DNA from: Augochlora pura | Taxonomy: Eukaryota; Arthropoda; Insecta; Hymenoptera; Halictidae | DNA length: 64,000 nt | Reading direction: 5' to 3' | NCBI RefSeq assembly: GCF_028453695.1 | Contig: NC_135776.1 | Coordinates: 8,874,663-8,938,662 of the forward strand | Shown here: positions 11,596-22,090 of the stretch, one piece after another | Layout of the letters: each line of letters opens with the position of its first letter | Numbering within the stretch: position 1 is the stretch's first letter | The notes under the pieces: generated by a model | The model's database searches: none | The model's input: only the letters and a program-made list of their open reading frames with translations | What the model was told of the DNA's origin: nothing | Translations under genes and position numbers: made by a program

Positions 11596-11930
11596 AATAA
11601 AGTTCATGATAATTTACAAAACAATTATGTACTTGATAAGATGTAAAGATGACTATAATTCTTTCAGTAAAATTATATATTTTTGTTGTGCAAATCAGTG
11701 CATCATTGCATACTCTTTAAACAAAGTTTTAACATTTATTATTTATTATTATTATTTCTAACATAAGTTACTTAACAATCAGGCTACAGTAAATAATGTT
11801 AATGATAATTTAGAAAAAAGTTGTGTACTTAATAAAAAATTAAAGGTAACTAGAATTCTTTCTGTAAACATATATTTTTGTTGTGATAATTAATGTATCA
11901 TTGTATTCCCTTTAAAAAAAAGTATTCCAG
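11596..11930 (+). repeat. Direct duplication of about 130 bp, spacing about 193 bp
   Basis: Blocks at 11599-11733 and 11791-11925 share TGATAATTTA.AAAA, TGTACTT.ATAA, ATTCTTTC.GTAAA, and ATATTTTTGTTGTG. They also share (G/T)TATCATTG.AT.C.CTTTAAA. Substitutions and small indels separate them. Confidence 0.7.
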
Positions 11931-13204
11931 TAACTTCGATCGAAAATCATTTAGTTTGGAAGTTATGGTATTTGTTCCGAGCTCGTCCATATAAACGATA
12001 CATTGTGAATTGGATCAAATGATAGATTGATAGAACAGTGGTTACGCATTCAGACAGTATATGATTCATCGTTATCGTGACCTGACGTTAGCGTATGGGG
12101 TACATTTACATTGGAGCCGCGATAAAAGCCGTACCAGCGTCGATAAAAACTGCTAAAAATTTCTTGCTTCGGAGTTACTTCCAGCAGCGGGGCTGCGATA
12201 ATAGTATAATTCCAATCGCTTCAAGTTTAAAACATCTCAAAGACAAGTGATTCAGAAGATGAATTAGTGTTTACGTTCCTACGTTGCACGAGCGCATTGG
12301 TGATAAGAAAAATTTGTCACCACAATCCTTCATCGTCTCTGTGCAACCTTCAATGACTGTAATCAGTCGATTGATCCAGTCTCGTTGCAAACAAAAGAAT
12401 GTTTGAAGTAATACAGCGTATAGCGATTGTGACAGCTCTTTGAATCAGTCATTCTATATTTATAGTTATAGATAATTAGGCTTGCGCTTGGTACAATGAA
12501 AATGCTGCTGTACAAATATCTGACATAGCAGTAAACAAAGAAGCGCGATGGTAGTTCATTCGTTATATTGATTTGATTGTTGAACTAGAGTTATCGAGTA
12601 TTTTATAAATATTGTTAAATTATTTTATATTTATCTCGATATATTCTACTGTTAATTAACAATATATATTTAAAGCATTGCTTAAGAACTATTTCAAGTT
12701 TACAAACTGTTATCAAGTAATATATTTGTTATACTTATTAAATTAAATTATAACGTATATACATTTTCTAAAGCTATTTTCTAGAAATAATATCTAACAA
12801 ATATAATAACATATAAAAATATCTAGAAATGTACAATAATTTAAATAAGTTAAACGAGATATAATTTATATATTTTATACATTAATTATTATATTTTATA
12901 TATCCTTGTTTCTTTAACATAAATAGCATTTTTCATTTGCAGTCTTGTACTTTCGTTCAGACAGGTATTCGCATTTAATTTTCTTGTTACATAACAAAGC
13001 CTAGTCAATTTATTTGCACAAGAATATATTCAAATAAGACTTCATAATAAGATTTTTTTTGTCCAGTTGGAAACAATCGGTTTGATTAAAATTTATAGGA
13101 TATAAAGTGTCTTTATTCCTTCTTTTTACTTCTCTTTTTTTTCTAATGTTACATCATATAACTTGTCGCAGTAGTGTCAATTGTTTATCTCAATCTTATG
13201 AATG
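11931..13204. other. No gene seen
   Basis: A slightly CpG-richer part (about 12040-12310) is followed by AT-rich text. No frame of note and no repeat recognised. Confidence 0.45.
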
Positions 13205-13470
13205 TATTCTTGTAAATTTAAGTAAAAATAAAAACAATAATTATTTTAATTAATTGAATAATTTTACAATCTGTATTCGAATCATTTTAAAAATTCTACG
13301 AATAATCATGCAAATAATCTATTCGAATAAAAACTTATTCGAATAAATAGATAGTTGATGATAAATAAATAGTTGGTGAGAAATATTGAATAATTTCGAA
13401 TAAAATATTTGACTAAAAAGAGGATTCAATCAGATAATAATCTTAGATAAATATCGATTCGAAACAACTC
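13205..13470. repeat. Cluster of TTATTCGAATAA-like motifs
   Basis: Many partial palindromes built on ATTCGAAT (for example at 13276, 13321, 13337, 13458) sit within irregular AT-rich text. The same vocabulary recurs at 18405-18545, 19745-19870 and 43050-43290. It looks like a degenerate satellite rather than chance. Confidence 0.5.
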
Positions 13471-13475
13471 GAATA

Positions 13476-14069
13476 ATGCCAAACTCTGTGTACATACCAT
13501 CGAGTCTATCTATTCACTTCACCAGATCCTCACCATTCCTTTTTCCTGGCTCCGCCACTATCCTTTATACATGTCTTCAACCTTCTATTTTCATCCTCTA
13601 TTTATGCGACGTCGTTTTCCTTTTTCGCGGACTGTCCATCATACCAGTGATTCCTTCGCCACTCTTCCGGATCTCGCTCCCACTCCGTCTTCGTTCAGCG
13701 TCTCCTTTCTTGTTATCTCCTGTCAATGAAATCGATTTTATTCCCCTCGGACACCCCCTTCCCCGACCAATCCGCGTATCCTTCTTCACCGTACGCGTAT
13801 TCTCTTTTCCATATCTCGGTGCGTATAGCATTCTGCATCGTTCTCGGACGCCTCTCGCTTTCCGGCCTCTCTTTTTCTCATTCGGCACCACTCCTCCGGC
13901 CATCCTCAGCAGTGTTTCTCTTTTTTGCGAGTGTCGCCGTCTTTCTTGGTTCCTCTTTCCATCGCGCTGCATCCTGTCCCATTCGCTGTTCACGGCTAGA
14001 GTCCCCGAAGATAAAGGTTACGTCCGTCTGAAACTAAAACCCTCTGTAACGTATAGAGAAGGCCTCTAG
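13476..14069 (+). other. Pyrimidine-rich block carrying the longest ORF, not a convincing gene
   Basis: A 197-codon frame runs through a block whose plus strand is rich in C and T. The translation is dominated by S, L, F, P and R, with no domain or repeat motif. The opposite strand is also open for 131 codons (13598-13993), as expected from compositional skew. The relation of G+C to neighbours suggests a distinct sequence class, and no splice-site or promoter evidence was found. It could contain an exon, but the sequence does not show it. Confidence 0.15.
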
Positions 14070-14089
14070 GCGGTTCTAGGTGTTGTTTA

Positions 14090-14664
14090 CAGGTTGTCTC
14101 AAAAGTCAACCGTAATTGGAAGTGAGGGATTCCTCGGATCATTTGAAGCAACTTTTTCCTTTACAAAAACTCTCTCCGAAGTATTTTTGACGAGTTATTA
14201 ACGAAAAACAGTGACCAATGAGAAGCGAGCGCAGCGTGCGCACAAAGCGGCCTAGTCCTTTTAGTGTCGTACAACGATATATCGTCATTGACACTTTTCG
14301 CAAATGTAGCGAACGACGATATATCGTTGCACAAGCGTCGACGCTTTATTTGCGACAGATCTGTGTCTCAAAATAACTTTATAAGATGTTATAAATTATT
14401 AGAATTTGTTGCAATATAATTGAATAAAAAGTTTTAGTAAATTCGTAAAATTCATCCAGTTATATTCGCACTAAAGGGGTTATGTTAATGACTGGAACTA
14501 GAATTTGTCCACTCGTTGGCTTGGTTAACTCGCGCCAGCTGATCTTGCCTCTCATTGGTTAGTATTTATCGTTAATAATTCATACATGAAGCCATGGACT
14601 GTTACTTTAAATGACTCAAGGAATATTTCATTTCCCAATAGAGAGTAACTTTTGTGACACCCTG
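14090..14664. mobile_element. Long-TIR MITE with CAGGGTGTC-type ends, carrying a nested MITE
   Basis: The left tip is CAGGTTGTCTCAAAAGT (14090). The right tip, inverted, is CAGGGTGTCACAAAAGT (ending 14664). The arms continue inward for about 150 bp: TCATTTGAAGCAAC pairs with TCATTTAAAGTAAC, and TTATTAACGA...CCAATGAGAAGCGAG pairs with TTATTAACGATAA...CCAATGAGAGGCAAG. A partial relative of the left arm lies at 57065-57200. The interior 14256-14479 is a second, TTAA-type MITE. No coding capacity. Confidence 0.75.
14256..14479. mobile_element. TTAA-type MITE, family 4, nested in the 14090-14664 element
   Basis: The left end reads TCCTTTTAGTGTCGTAC. The right end, inverted, reads CCCCTTTAGTGCGAATA. 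The flanks CTAG and TTAT are degenerate TTAA. Near the left end, two copies of the perfect palindrome ACGATATATCGT (14274-14285, 14316-14327) lie 42 bp apart and also form a 15 bp inverted pair (14272-14286 with 14315-14329). This layout mirrors the 4144 MITE. Confidence 0.6.
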
Positions 14665-15228
14665 TGTATGAAGAGGTTTTGACTGCAAATGAATAATTTG
14701 CAATTTTTTTAGATTCTTAAATGGAAAAATGTGCTTGTAAAATATCAAAACCATAAAAAGTCGAACAAATATGGATTTCACATGGAAGTTCTAGGGTGAC
14801 ATTATTAAAAATTCTACAGTACCGTTATATTGTTATAATTATTGTTCACGATGCATAACTAAAAATTGATGAAATAACAATTGCTCTGAAGCAAAAAAAT
14901 AGGTTCAATTACTGTGCACAGTGAGTAAGTTACTAAAATTGAAACTAAAAACAAAAATTCAAATCATACGTACATATGTATATTTAACAATCCTGTATTT
15001 GCTAATAAATAAATAAATAATCACTGTTTTGTTTTCCTGCAGTCTTAACACGTGTGATCAATGCAATGAAGATCTTTATAGAATTCAGTATCAGAAAATT
15101 GAAATAATTTTTGTGATATTTTAAGAACTTCCATCTTATGCATATTTTAAATTTAACGAATAAACAATGAATCGAATGTAAATAAAAAAATTTAATATGT
15201 CTTATTCGATAAATATAAAGCAGGCGAC
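14665..15228. other. No gene seen
   Basis: AT-rich text. The minus ORF 15002-15232 has no motif. Confidence 0.45.
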
Positions 15229-15500
15229 GCACACACGGGTTTATTATAGTTCAGAACTATAATAATCACCCGGTAGATGGCCCGGCGTCGCTGTGCGGGA
15301 CTTCTGCGCATGCGTCACCACCCCACTCCTTGCGTAGTTACTTTTCGTGAGCACGCTGGGCTCGTGTTACCCTGGAATCGCAGTAGAGCCACTGTTGGAT
15401 AGCTACTCTCACAATGCGAACCGGTTTCGTTATTGTGAGAGTAGCTCTCCGCGAGTCACGTTATATCGTAGCGGCAATATGTACATTACCATTGTAGTTG
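15229..15500. other. GC-rich block with two inverted repeats
   Basis: A CpG-bearing block of about 270 bp. It contains a palindrome around TTATAGTTCAGAACTATAA (15244-15262) and the longer hairpin annotated separately. No credible ORF. Regulatory or repeat origin is undetermined. Confidence 0.35.
15401..15446. repeat. Perfect 15 bp stem hairpin
   Basis: AGCTACTCTCACAAT at 15401-15415 is exactly inverted at 15432-15446, with a 16 base GC-rich loop. It could be a binding-site pair or an RNA hairpin. A 15 bp stem is shorter than a usual microRNA precursor. Confidence 0.6.
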
Positions 15501-15760
15501 ATTAGATAAAGAAATTGCGTGAGAAGGAGTAACGACTAGAAGCTGCCCTCAAATGGATAACCAATTTGCGAATGCTCGTCAGGACAATTCGTGCGAGAGA
15601 CACTCAGGAAACTCTCAGAAGGACACCTACCTCGGAAACCTACTTTCGGATGTTAAAGTATCAGCGATTTTTAAGAATTTTTTTCTTAACAACTATGAAT
15701 TGAACCTTTTCAGTTCATTTAGACAGCGCAATACAATTTTTGTATGAACTATAAAGCCTC

Positions 15761-16007
15761 TTAACCCCTTGCCGTACTTCAACGAGTCAGACTCGTGACG
15801 AAGATTTATAACAATAAGCTGTTAACTATGAATGTTTATCCATTCCTTTAAGAAGAAACAAAATTTTATTCTCTTGTCACCAATATTTAAACATTCGACT
15901 AGACGTAAGCACGCAATGATTATAAAATTCCATTTTCTTCGAAGAAATTCGACCGAAAATATTCTAATCGTAATAATTGTAAAGAAAATTGTACGGCGAG
16001 GGGTTGA
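15761..16007 (+). mobile_element. TTAA-flanked MITE, family 2, copy A (about 247 bp)
   Basis: It begins TTAACCCCTTGCCGTAC and ends GTACGGCGAGGGGTTGA, so the ends are inverted and the right TTAA has mutated to TTGA. It matches the reverse complement of 47097-47349 nearly throughout (GAGTCAGACTCGTGA, ATTTATAA, TTTAAACAT.CGA, AAGCACGCAAT). Small ORFs across it (15822-16082, 15832-16098) are not genes. Confidence 0.85.
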
Positions 16008-17080
16008 TATTGTTATCATTCTCTGCCTTCCTAACGATGCGCAGTCACGTCGCACAGTGAGTTTTGATAGCGCTGGGAACAATAATTATACCTTCTAAAT
16101 TAATTCATTTTCGACCTAAGTATCTAAATAAGTTTTTAAAGAGAATGCAAAGATGAATCGATTTGTATATAAATAACATACAGTTATGTTAAAAGAATTG
16201 CAGTGATTTTGTTTCTGTTTTAAATGACAAAGTTTTTATCAACGTTTAGTATTGAGATTTCTTAAAAACTGTATACTTATTAATTTTTATTCAAAATTTG
16301 TATTATTATTAGTTACAGAGTAGTTGATATATTAAGTATATTTATTTGTAAACATGACGCATAAAAATCTGTTATGTAATATAAATACATTATATAATTC
16401 ATATGTAATAGACGGATATTTAATACATATATTAACATAATAGATAAACAGGTAACACACATTCTAACATAATGCATACATAACTGATACATGTTTGAAT
16501 ATAATAGAGAAAGAAGAAACAAATATTTCAATACAACGGGTTAATAAATAATAACAATTTATGTACGAAGATATTTGCAAAAATGAAACACCAATAGTAT
16601 GTTATTCACAAGGTACAATTAACAAGTATTCAATCTGGAAGCTTTTCAAATGTACTTTAATCTATTTTTAATATTTGTCTCGAAGTATTTGTAAAATTCT
16701 TTTTATTCTACATGAAATAAACTAACAAAACTCTCAAAAAAGTGAAAACTCGGAAAAATATGACGATTTTCAAGAAACATCACGACTTTTAGGTTAAGAA
16801 ATTGTGTTATTCATACAAAACACTTATATAACTAAATATCTTTACGATTGTTTGCAATTCAATAAAGATGATTAAGTATTAGCCAACTAAAAAATGGTAA
16901 AATCAATTGGTTACATAATTTTTTTTCATTATTTTCATTCGAGAAAAACGCGCTCAAAGTTTTGAATACAAAAAAGTTACGGCTTTTGGAAATTTACTAC
17001 GGTCAGCGACTAATTTGTTATACCAAGGCCATATAGCAATCATTCTGCTTCCTCGTTGAATTCATTTGTCTATATTTGAC
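16008..17080. other. AT-rich stretch, no gene seen
   Basis: Only short AT-driven frames. No repeat recognised. Confidence 0.45.
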
Positions 17081-18110
17081 GTTGTCTGAGAGTTGTTCAA
17101 GCCTCTCTGGTTGCGTTTAGTCGGCGGCGCTTTTGCTTCGTCATTCGCCCCGCGTCACAAGAGTCGGCGAAAAATTTACTTTGGTGTAGAATAGTGATGT
17201 TTAAATTATTCGTCACACACAAAATGAAAGTGTATCTATCCTACATTGAAAGTACGTGCAACCGGAATTCAAACGTTTCACAAGAGCCGTCTCGAAACAG
17301 ACTAATGTAATTGGGGTTTCCTAGTCGTGTACGTTGACTCATACGGGAGAGTTGCCATAATTGACCCATTTAAGCACATTCAAAAAGTATATAAAACTGT
17401 TAAATTTATTTATAAAAGTAATTGTTTAGAGCAATTCGATGACATATTATTTAAACATTTTTAATCTTTATAAATGTGTAAAAAGACTTATTATTAACTT
17501 GAACGTCAATTTTTAAAGAGGTTGAAGAAATAACATTTTTACAACGTGAATCGTAAAACGTACCTCTGTTATAACTTTTATAATAACTAATTACACGGTT
17601 TAGAAAGTGTACTGCTAAAGATGAAATTTGAAATATGGTCATTTATAGAATAATTTTAGTTTAATTTAAATATTTATTCATTAAAGGTGAAAATGATGTG
17701 GGTAAAAAGTGGTATATGGCCATTTAAATAATGATTTCAGTTTAATGTATATGTTTATTTATTAAAAAAACCGCTACTTATCAAAAATCAAATAGACTGA
17801 AAATAATAATAAAGTTTGGTGTTTCTTAATATGCTTAGACATGCTTTACGTACACAAATACATAGAGCGTTTTAAACATTGTATCATATTCTCGAGGAGA
17901 ACTTGTTCGCATAAATTGCAAAACCAGTCTTCATCATTGACCGATACCAGCACGATTTGGGAAACTTGGTAACACTACGATTTAGGTAACTTGTTGTTGC
18001 TTCAAAAAACGCGATTATCTAATCTCAAAATAAATTTTAATAAGCTTTTAGAGTTCTCATAAGTATTACACGTAATCTAAGCTGATATTAGCATACAAAT
18101 AAATACGATT
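17081..18110. other. No gene seen; small GC-rich patch at 17085-17180
   Basis: A short patch with TCGGCGGCGC and CGCCCCGCGTC, then AT-rich text. No ORF of note. Confidence 0.4.
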
Positions 18111-18111
18111 C

Positions 18112-18235
18112 TACTATTATTACTAAAATAGATAATACGTATTTAACATTACCAAAATTTTACATTAGTCTTACCTATTTTGATACTATTTACTATTACT
18201 AAAATAGATAATACATATTCAAACACACATCCTTG
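18112..18235 (+). repeat. Short direct duplication, 72 bp spacing
   Basis: ATTACTAAAATAGATAATAC occurs at 18119 and 18195, each followed by (G/A)TATT.AA. The intervening text is AT-rich. Confidence 0.55.
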
Positions 18236-18404
18236 TGCATCATAAAATGTTAATAACTATTAAGATTGACTGAGTTTTTAAGTGATGTCGCTACATACTT
18301 GTCGTCATAATTCAATTTTATTGTAAACTTCCCCCTATTTGCAGCGATAACCGTTTGTTATTAAAACTGTTCCGTGAGTTCAAAGTTGGACGAAATTTAT
18401 TTGA

Positions 18405-18545
18405 TTGACGAATAACAAATAAGAATAGAATCTTGATTTATTGTTCGCGAATGACGAATAACTGTGCTTATTCGAAAGTGTTTATTCAAATAAGATTTTT
18501 ATTTGCTATTCCAAATGTCGAATATTTATTTCTTATTTTTGTCAT
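18405..18545. repeat. Cluster of GAATAA / TTATTCG motifs
   Basis: GACGAATAACAAATAAGAAT, CGAATGACGAATAACTG and TTATTCGAAAGTGTTTATTC belong to the same vocabulary as the clusters at 13.3, 19.8 and 43.1 kb. Confidence 0.45.
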
Positions 18546-19055
18546 CTTAGACTATGCTTCGTTCAATGAGAATTGTTACAAAATATAAACAATTGCACTC
18601 GAGCGACACGTGGTCGGGCCAGGGCCGAATCACAATTTTTTAGTATTTCTACAAGAAGCTACTCTGCATGCAAGGACCTTCAAGAAGGAACCCCTAAAAT
18701 TCGTCCCTGAGTATCATCGTCTAACAGCCACTCAGCTGCGACTGCAGCTCCGATCACGTGACCGTTCTGTTGAACGTAGAACGTAGAACTTTTCTCGTTG
18801 AACGTGGTATAAGATGTGCTGAAATCAGAGCCAGTGGTTGAACAATGTGTCAATTAATGTGTCATTCTATGATTACTGTGCCCTTACAATAATTTTACTT
18901 ATATTCAAAAAGAACATTATCAGATTGACAGAATTGAATTTTTTAAATAAAATTTCTTCTATAATTTTCATAACTGAATCAAAACTTCAATTTCTTAAGT
19001 TCTGTCAAATGTGGAAATTAGTCATATAATTATATCTTCGGTAATGGTTTAATGT
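18546..19055. other. No gene seen
   Basis: A moderately GC-rich portion at 18595-18800 without an ORF, then AT-rich text. GAACGTAGA is duplicated at 18773-18788. Confidence 0.4.
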
Positions 19056-19138
19056 ACAGTAATGTACAGTAATTAGATCTGTGTACAAAACTGTTTAATA
19101 ATGTACAGTAATTAGATCAGTGTACAAAATTTTACATA
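19056..19138 (+). repeat. Short tandem duplication around AATGTACAGTAATTAGATC
   Basis: The block AATGTACAGTAATTAGATC.GTGTACAAAA occurs twice in a row (about 19060 and 19101), preceded by an extra AATGTACAGT. Confidence 0.7.
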
Positions 19139-19415
19139 CATACAACTATAACAAAATACAGAAATAAAAGGAGAATCCAATTTCCACCTTTCTAAGCGCA
19201 CAATAATTCGCTCAAAAACTGTTCTATTTATTCTGTTAAGTATTTTGCATTCTTCGCATATTACAATTATTAAAACATTTATACTTATATAATAGATATC
19301 GATATATGATTGAAAGAATTTCGAAATGCGATAAAAGTAAAGGAAACTATTTAATTCGTCGAAAACTTCGATCGTAATTGATACATTGAACCTTTTACTA
19401 TCTACGACGGTATCA

Positions 19416-19480
19416 TACAGGGTGTCCCATTTAACTCTGTCACCCTTAATTATCCTCATGCGTGAATCGCTGCAAAAAAA
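19416..19480 (+). repeat. CAGGGTGTCCC-type element terminus
   Basis: ATACAGGGTGTCCCATTTAA, with CAGGG at 19418. It is the most canonical member of the set. The overlapping minus ORF 19112-19459 starts inside it and is not a credible gene. Confidence 0.5.
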
Positions 19481-19744
19481 CCGTTCGAGAGAAAGTTATG
19501 GTATTTTAGCTGGGCAAGTATATTATAACTTATAGTAGTAGCACAGCTAATAATAGTAGAGAAAAGAATAAATATCCAATGTTTCTTGAAATAATTTAAT
19601 GAAACTTTTTAATTTTTTTTTAGCCGCTACTTTATATGTATGGATCAATTAGTATTCAGTAAGAACGTTATACACGACAGTGCACTTAACGAACAATAGC
19701 TTAGAAATCTATATTTCCATTTGTAAAGACAAATCTTTAGATTA
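19481..19744. other. No gene seen
   Basis: AT-rich text, probably the body of the CAGGGTGTCCC element. The opposite end was not found. Confidence 0.35.
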
Positions 19745-19870
19745 AAGACGAACATTTAATTCGCAGATGAATAATTTCCGTATGAATAATTCGTGAATAA
19801 AGTATTCGAGAATAAAATTATTCAATAATTCGTTCGCATAATTATCCAGATAATAAAAAGTTATTTGCAT
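19745..19870. repeat. Cluster of GAATAATTCG motifs
   Basis: Closely spaced GAATAATTTCC, GAATAATTCGTGAATAA, TATTCGAGAATAA and AATAATTCGTTCGCATAATT. Same vocabulary as the 13.3, 18.4 and 43.1 kb clusters. Confidence 0.5.
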
Positions 19871-20221
19871 AATGTCCAACTGATCATTTATATTGTCAAT
19901 GATTATGTATTGAGGTAAAAGTACCTATTATGGAACGAAATCTAAATCTGACCCTTACTTGAAACAACAGTACAAATAATAAAATAAAAAACAGATAGAA
20001 TATATGAAAGTGAATGTAAATATTCTACGCATATTTTTGAACATTGTTTTTTATAAATTCATTCACGCAAGTACTGTTATGTAACAACCAGCTGTACACA
20101 AAAGTTTTTATTACAACACGACTATTTCTAAATAAACGAGAACATGTTCTTCCACGTTGCGTACTTCAATGTTTTCATTAATTATGGAATAGATTTATGG
20201 AACAGTAGATTTCATAGTGAA

Positions 20222-20332
20222 CGTCCCTAATTTAGAACGCCCATTTACACTGTCCGTTCCAAATTAGGGACGTTGACTATGAAATCTCTAATTTGGAACG
20301 GACAATGTAAATGGGCGTTCCAAATTAGGTAC
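20222..20332. repeat. Foldback hairpin, arms about 44 bp
   Basis: Left arm 20222-20265 is inverted at 20290-20332 with only a few mismatches (ACGCCCATTTACA.TGTCCGTTCC pairs exactly apart from one base). The loop is about 24 bases. The left arm can also pair locally (ACGTCCCTAATT at 20221 with AATTAGGGACGT near 20262). Transcripts would form a long RNA hairpin. Confidence 0.85.
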
Positions 20333-20509
20333 ACATTGAATACTGCTAAGAGACATTGCACGAAAACAGTGTTCCATATTAGGTACATCCTCGTACTTCG
20401 CTGTTTCACTCGTATTTCTCTTCACGTTAAATAAATATCCAAAGTTCATTATGTTATGCAGAAACAGCAATCAGTCAAATTGTAGTATAAATATTAAATA
20501 ATAACAATT

Positions 20510-20751
20510 TTAACTCTTTGCACTCGAAGCCATTTTAAATCTAGATCCAAAATAGCTATTTTAACCAACTGTATTTCCATTTTACACGATTTTGTATAAT
20601 TTATGCATATAAAATTCAATCTTGCGACTCGTAAAACTGTTACAATTTTAACTGTCTCTTAAATAAAAGGGTCTTTAGTAAAATTATTTTGGAAATGACA
20701 TAACAATTTTCATTGGCGCCTCATAGGCGCCGCTCGAGTGCAAAGGGTTAA
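20510..20751 (+). mobile_element. TTAA-flanked MITE, family 1, copy A
   Basis: TTAA at 20510-20513 and 20748-20751. The ends are CTCTTTGCACTCGA and, inverted, CCCTTTGCACTCGAG. Next to the right end is GGCGCC...GGCGCC text, also seen in modified form in the 35463 copy (GCGGCGCCA). It is nested in the 19915-20814 element, so it inserted after that element. Confidence 0.85.
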
Positions 20752-20904
20752 GTTTTTCGAAATCGATGATAATCTGGTGCCCTTTATTAAGCGTTCCATA
20801 ATAGGGATTTTTACTTTGTTGTCGATTTATACAAATAAATAAATAAATAAATCGACAATTTTGGATTTGTAAATTAGATTCCTGACTAACACGCTTTTGC
20901 AAAA

Positions 20905-21765
20905 TGTATCAGGAAAGATGGAGAAAGATTGAGAGAATGGGAGAGTGAGAGAAAGAGGGAGTGGAAGTCAAACAGGCAATGGGAGAGGCAAATAGAGAGA
21001 GATCGAAAAATATGGAGACAAATAGGGAAAGATTGAAAGATTGAAAGAATCAGAGAGCGAGAGAGAGAGAGAGAGATCGAAAAATATGAAGAGAGAGAGA
21101 AAGAGCTCATGCAAGAAAGATGGAAACAGATGGTGGACAGATTGAGAAAGTTAGACTTTAAGTGAGTGAGAGAGGAAGGAGTGAGTCAGGTAGAGAGATA
21201 GCAAAAGTGATAGCAAGAAAGTGAGAGAGGGAGAGGTAGAGAGTGAAAGAGTCAGACAGAGAATTGAAGAGCAAGAGCAAGAAAGACAAAGGCAGACAGC
21301 GAAAGATTGAGAGTGTAAGAAATTGAGAGAGTGAGAGAGTCGGACAGACAGACAAACAGAGACGGAGAAAGTGAAGGAGAAGGAAGGAGATTAAGAGAGA
21401 GAAAGAGTGAGAAAGTTAGACAAAGAAAGAAAGGTTGATAGCGAGAAAGATAGAACCAGACAGAGAGAGATTGAAAAAGTAAAGAATAGAGAGTGTGAGA
21501 GAGAAAGAGTGAAAGAGTCGGACAGGCAGAGAAAGAGAGCACGTAGAGGCAGATAGGAAGGGAGGGAGAGAGAGAGTGGGGGAGAGATTGAGAGAGTGAG
21601 AAAGTGAGAGATTTGAGAGGTAGAGAAGGAGAGAGTGAAGGAATAAAGGGGAGAAAGAGAAGGAAAGAAAGAGTGAAGGAGAGGGAAAAAAGGAGAGAAA
21701 GAGAAGGGAAGAAAGAGTGAAGGAGAGGAAAAGAGAAAAAGTGTGAAGGGGAGAGGGCTGGCAAC
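20905..21765 (+). repeat. Long GA-rich (homopurine-like) satellite
   Basis: About 860 bp of almost continuous A and G on the plus strand, with sparse T and C that recur in semi-regular words such as GAGTCGGACAG, GAGAGTGAGA and GATTGAGAGAG. It gives several long minus-strand S/L/F/P frames (21252-21767, 21391-21810 and others) that are composition artefacts. It could adopt triplex-type structure. Confidence 0.85.
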
Positions 21766-21767
21766 AC

Positions 21768-22090
21768 ACGTGGGTGTAAGGCGACGTAGCAGTCTACACG
21801 TGTACGTCAAAGTTTATGGGTATGTTTTTCATATAGAGGAGATAGAGTCCGCCTACCGTAACCTTGCACCGAGGAGTCAAGTGTTGCCAACCACGGTAAC
21901 TTACCCCGTAACCTAGAGCGATGAAAAATATCGCACGCAGGGATCAGCCCCATGGTCCGCAGGTATACGTACGTACATGCACGCATGGATGTCGTTTCCG
22001 AACAAGGGGACCCGTGCGCAGAAACGAGTCCGGGATCTCTTGTATGTGGATACGCGGTGCGGTTCCACGGGAAACTGCACTCTTCCATAA
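21768..22090. other. GC-rich block flanking the GA satellite
   Basis: CpG-bearing text with CACGTG words and GGCAACAC near 21771, inverted as GTGTTGCC near 21882. Minus ORFs 21807-22088, 21913-22128 and 21944-22321 overlap it in different frames and none has a motif. It is a possible promoter-type or conserved block. Confidence 0.3.

Larger units (their letters stand above)
19915..20814. mobile_element. 900 bp non-autonomous element with repeated GGAAC-TTAGG motif
   Basis: The ends are inverted: GTAAAAGTACCTATTATGG at 19915 and, inverted, GTAAAAATCCCTATTATGG ending at 20814. The 16 bp word G(T/C)(A/C)CCTA.T.T.GAACG occurs seven times in one or other orientation: near 19921, 20223, 20258, 20286, 20318, 20372 and 20791. 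Such subterminal motifs are typical transposase-binding arrays. A family 1 MITE (20510-20751) sits inside. No coding capacity. Element class is not identified. Confidence 0.6.

Noticed and set aside
13476..14069. 197-codon plus ORF, the longest in the window, as a gene
   Set aside because: Pyrimidine-skewed block, opposite strand also open for 131 codons, no recognised domain or splice context. Kept only as a low-confidence block.
15822..16098. Opposed ORFs of 86 and 88 codons
   Set aside because: Both lie within a family 2 MITE that has a second copy at 47097 where the frames are not preserved.
19112..19459. 115-codon minus ORF
   Set aside because: It begins inside a CAGGGTGTCCC element end and then runs through AT-rich text with no motif.
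21252..21767. 171-codon minus ORF and its overlapping neighbours (21391-21810, 21416-21769)
   Set aside because: They are translations of a GA-rich satellite. S/L/F/P-rich text is open in several frames at once, with no motif.
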